Origin: Kiritimatiellales bacterium
GTDB lineage: Bacteria; Verrucomicrobiota; Kiritimatiellia; Kiritimatiellales; Pontiellaceae
DNA: 5,326 nt
Reading direction: 5' to 3'
Assembly: GCA_030630445.1 (NCBI GenBank)
Contig: DAOVNC010000261.1
Location: forward strand, 1-5,326
The first letter of the stretch is position 1; every line of letters begins with the position of its first letter. Shown here one piece after another: positions 4,577 to 5,326 of the stretch. The notes beneath the pieces were generated by a model that saw only the letters and a list, made by a program, of their open reading frames with translations, was not told the origin of the DNA and did not search any database. The position numbers were made by a program, and so were the translations under genes.

Positions 4577-5326
4577 ATGATCAAGGACTATAGAATACTC
4601 GCTGCCCTGGCTTTTGCGGGACTCGTCTTCTTTGCGATGTCGATGTTCAAGGCGCTGGACCAGGACTTCGCGAAGCACCAGAAGGAATACTACAAGCAGC
4701 TCGGCGTGGAGGATTTCACGGTCGAGATCAAGCAAGTGAACGTCAAGACGCCCGGCTCGGTCATGGTCGATCGTTGCCAGTCGTGTCACGTCGGGGCTTC
4801 GAATCCCGACGCGGCCGGCTTGGACGCACCGCTGGCGGCGCACCCGGCGATGGTTTCCGGAGTGGAAAAAGATCCGCACGATTTCGGCAAGATCGGCTGC
4901 GTGGTCTGCCACGACGGCAATGGCCGCGCGCTGGAACTCCACGACGCCCACGGCGAATACCACGGATGGCCGGCTCCGCTGTTGGCGGGCAAAGTGGCCC
5001 AGGCCAACTGCAACCGCTGCCACGCCATGGAGTCCGGTTCGCTGGCAGGCGCGGAACTCTACGAAACGGGACGCACCCTGTTCCTCGAAAAGGCCTGCTG
5101 GGGCTGCCACACGATTGAGGGGATTTCCTCTTCCTCGCAAGCCCCCGAGCTGACCGATGCCGGTGGAAAATTTACCTACGAGTATCTCGTTGAGTCCATG
5201 CTCGATCCGTCGGCCAACATCGACAACTCGAAGATGCCGACCTTCGGCTGGATCCACGAGGACGAGACCGTCGCTGCGCTGGCCGTCTACCTGAAGGGCC
5301 AGCAGAAGGATCGCCTGCGTTCGGGC
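4577..5326 (+). CDS. Membrane-anchored tetraheme cytochrome c (3' end outside window)
   Basis: The first 250 codons are open to the end of the window, so the C-terminus is missing. A hydrophobic segment at residues about 7-24, without an obvious cleavage site, is probably an anchor holding the protein on the outer face of the membrane. Four CxxCH heme sites follow: C67-H71, C108-H112, C145-H149 and C174-H178. The first three lie in a histidine-rich region (H90, H101, H122, H126, H129) that could supply distal ligands for low-spin bis-His hemes. From about residue 158 a class I cytochrome c domain begins, with heme site CWGCH and the distal methionine in NSKMPTF (M220), followed by a final helix (ETVAALAVYLKGQ). 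Following Rieske and cytochrome b with a 1-base gap, it most likely replaces cytochrome c1 as the electron acceptor and passes electrons to an oxidase or soluble cytochrome. More hemes could follow beyond the window. No known gene symbol fits. Confidence 0.92.
   Translation, partial: MIKDYRILAALAFAGLVFFAMSMFKALDQDFAKHQKEYYKQLGVEDFTVEIKQVNVKTPGSVMVDRCQSCHVGASNPDAAGLDAPLAAHPAMVSGVEKDPHDFGKIGCVVCHDGNGRALELHDAHGEYHGWPAPLLAGKVAQANCNRCHAMESGSLAGAELYETGRTLFLEKACWGCHTIEGISSSSQAPELTDAGGKFTYEYLVESMLDPSANIDNSKMPTFGWIHEDETVAALAVYLKGQQKDRLRSG

Noticed and set aside
3448..4584. Long open frame of 378 codons on the minus strand, antisense to cytochrome b
   Set aside because: It mirrors the GC-rich codon pattern of the true gene, is very rich in His, Ala and Asp, has no family resemblance, and overlaps a certain cytochrome b gene.
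4499..5257. Open frame of 252 codons on the minus strand across the tetraheme cytochrome
   Set aside because: The plus strand encodes four CxxCH sites and an anchor in one frame; the antisense frame has no recognisable features.
1..5326. CRISPR arrays, tRNA or rRNA genes, insertion sequences
   Set aside because: No regularly spaced repeats, no tRNA-like fold and no transposase motifs were found on either strand.

Overview
The window holds a short leftward cold-shock gene and, divergent from it, the first 4.5 kb of a rightward operon for a membrane electron-transport module. Protein-coding DNA is GC-rich, while the 412 bases between the two transcription units are clearly more AT-rich. The mix of a fused b6-type cytochrome b, a Rieske protein, a multiheme cytochrome c in place of cytochrome c1, a CcoS homologue and a GltD-like flavoprotein suggests a Gram-negative anaerobe or microaerobe, perhaps of the Planctomycetes-Verrucomicrobia-Kiritimatiellota type. 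That placement is inferred from gene content only and is weak.

Layout: bases 1-162 hold no gene. They contain several inverted repeats beyond the stop codon of the cold-shock gene. The cold-shock protein gene lies at 163-375 on the minus strand. Bases 376-787 are the divergent control region. It has a ribosome binding site and a candidate promoter for the cold-shock gene, a perfect 14-bp palindrome (664-677), and a candidate sigma-70-like promoter for the operon. The palindrome sits just upstream of that promoter. An identical 11-mer, GTGCAATAAAG, lies in matching orientation upstream of both genes.

The operon runs: FAD/iron-sulfur NAD(P) oxidoreductase (788-2572), the 51-residue CcoS (2582-2737), the Rieske protein (2737-3210), the fused cytochrome b (3235-4575), and a membrane-anchored tetraheme cytochrome c (4577 to the window end, incomplete). 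Gaps are 9, -1, 24 and 1 bases, so the genes are almost certainly co-transcribed.

How they may work together: quinol would be oxidised at the Qo site formed by the Rieske protein and cytochrome b. High-potential electrons would leave through the Rieske cluster to the tetraheme cytochrome on the outer face. CcoS points to a cbb3-type terminal oxidase, possibly encoded just downstream. The cytoplasmic flavoprotein carries an FAD site, an NAD(P) site and up to four predicted iron-sulfur clusters, and it heads the operon. It raises the possibility that the bc complex also exchanges low-potential electrons with NAD(P)(H) on the inner face. That coupling is the most interesting hypothesis here and is inferred from gene order and domains, not shown by the sequence alone.
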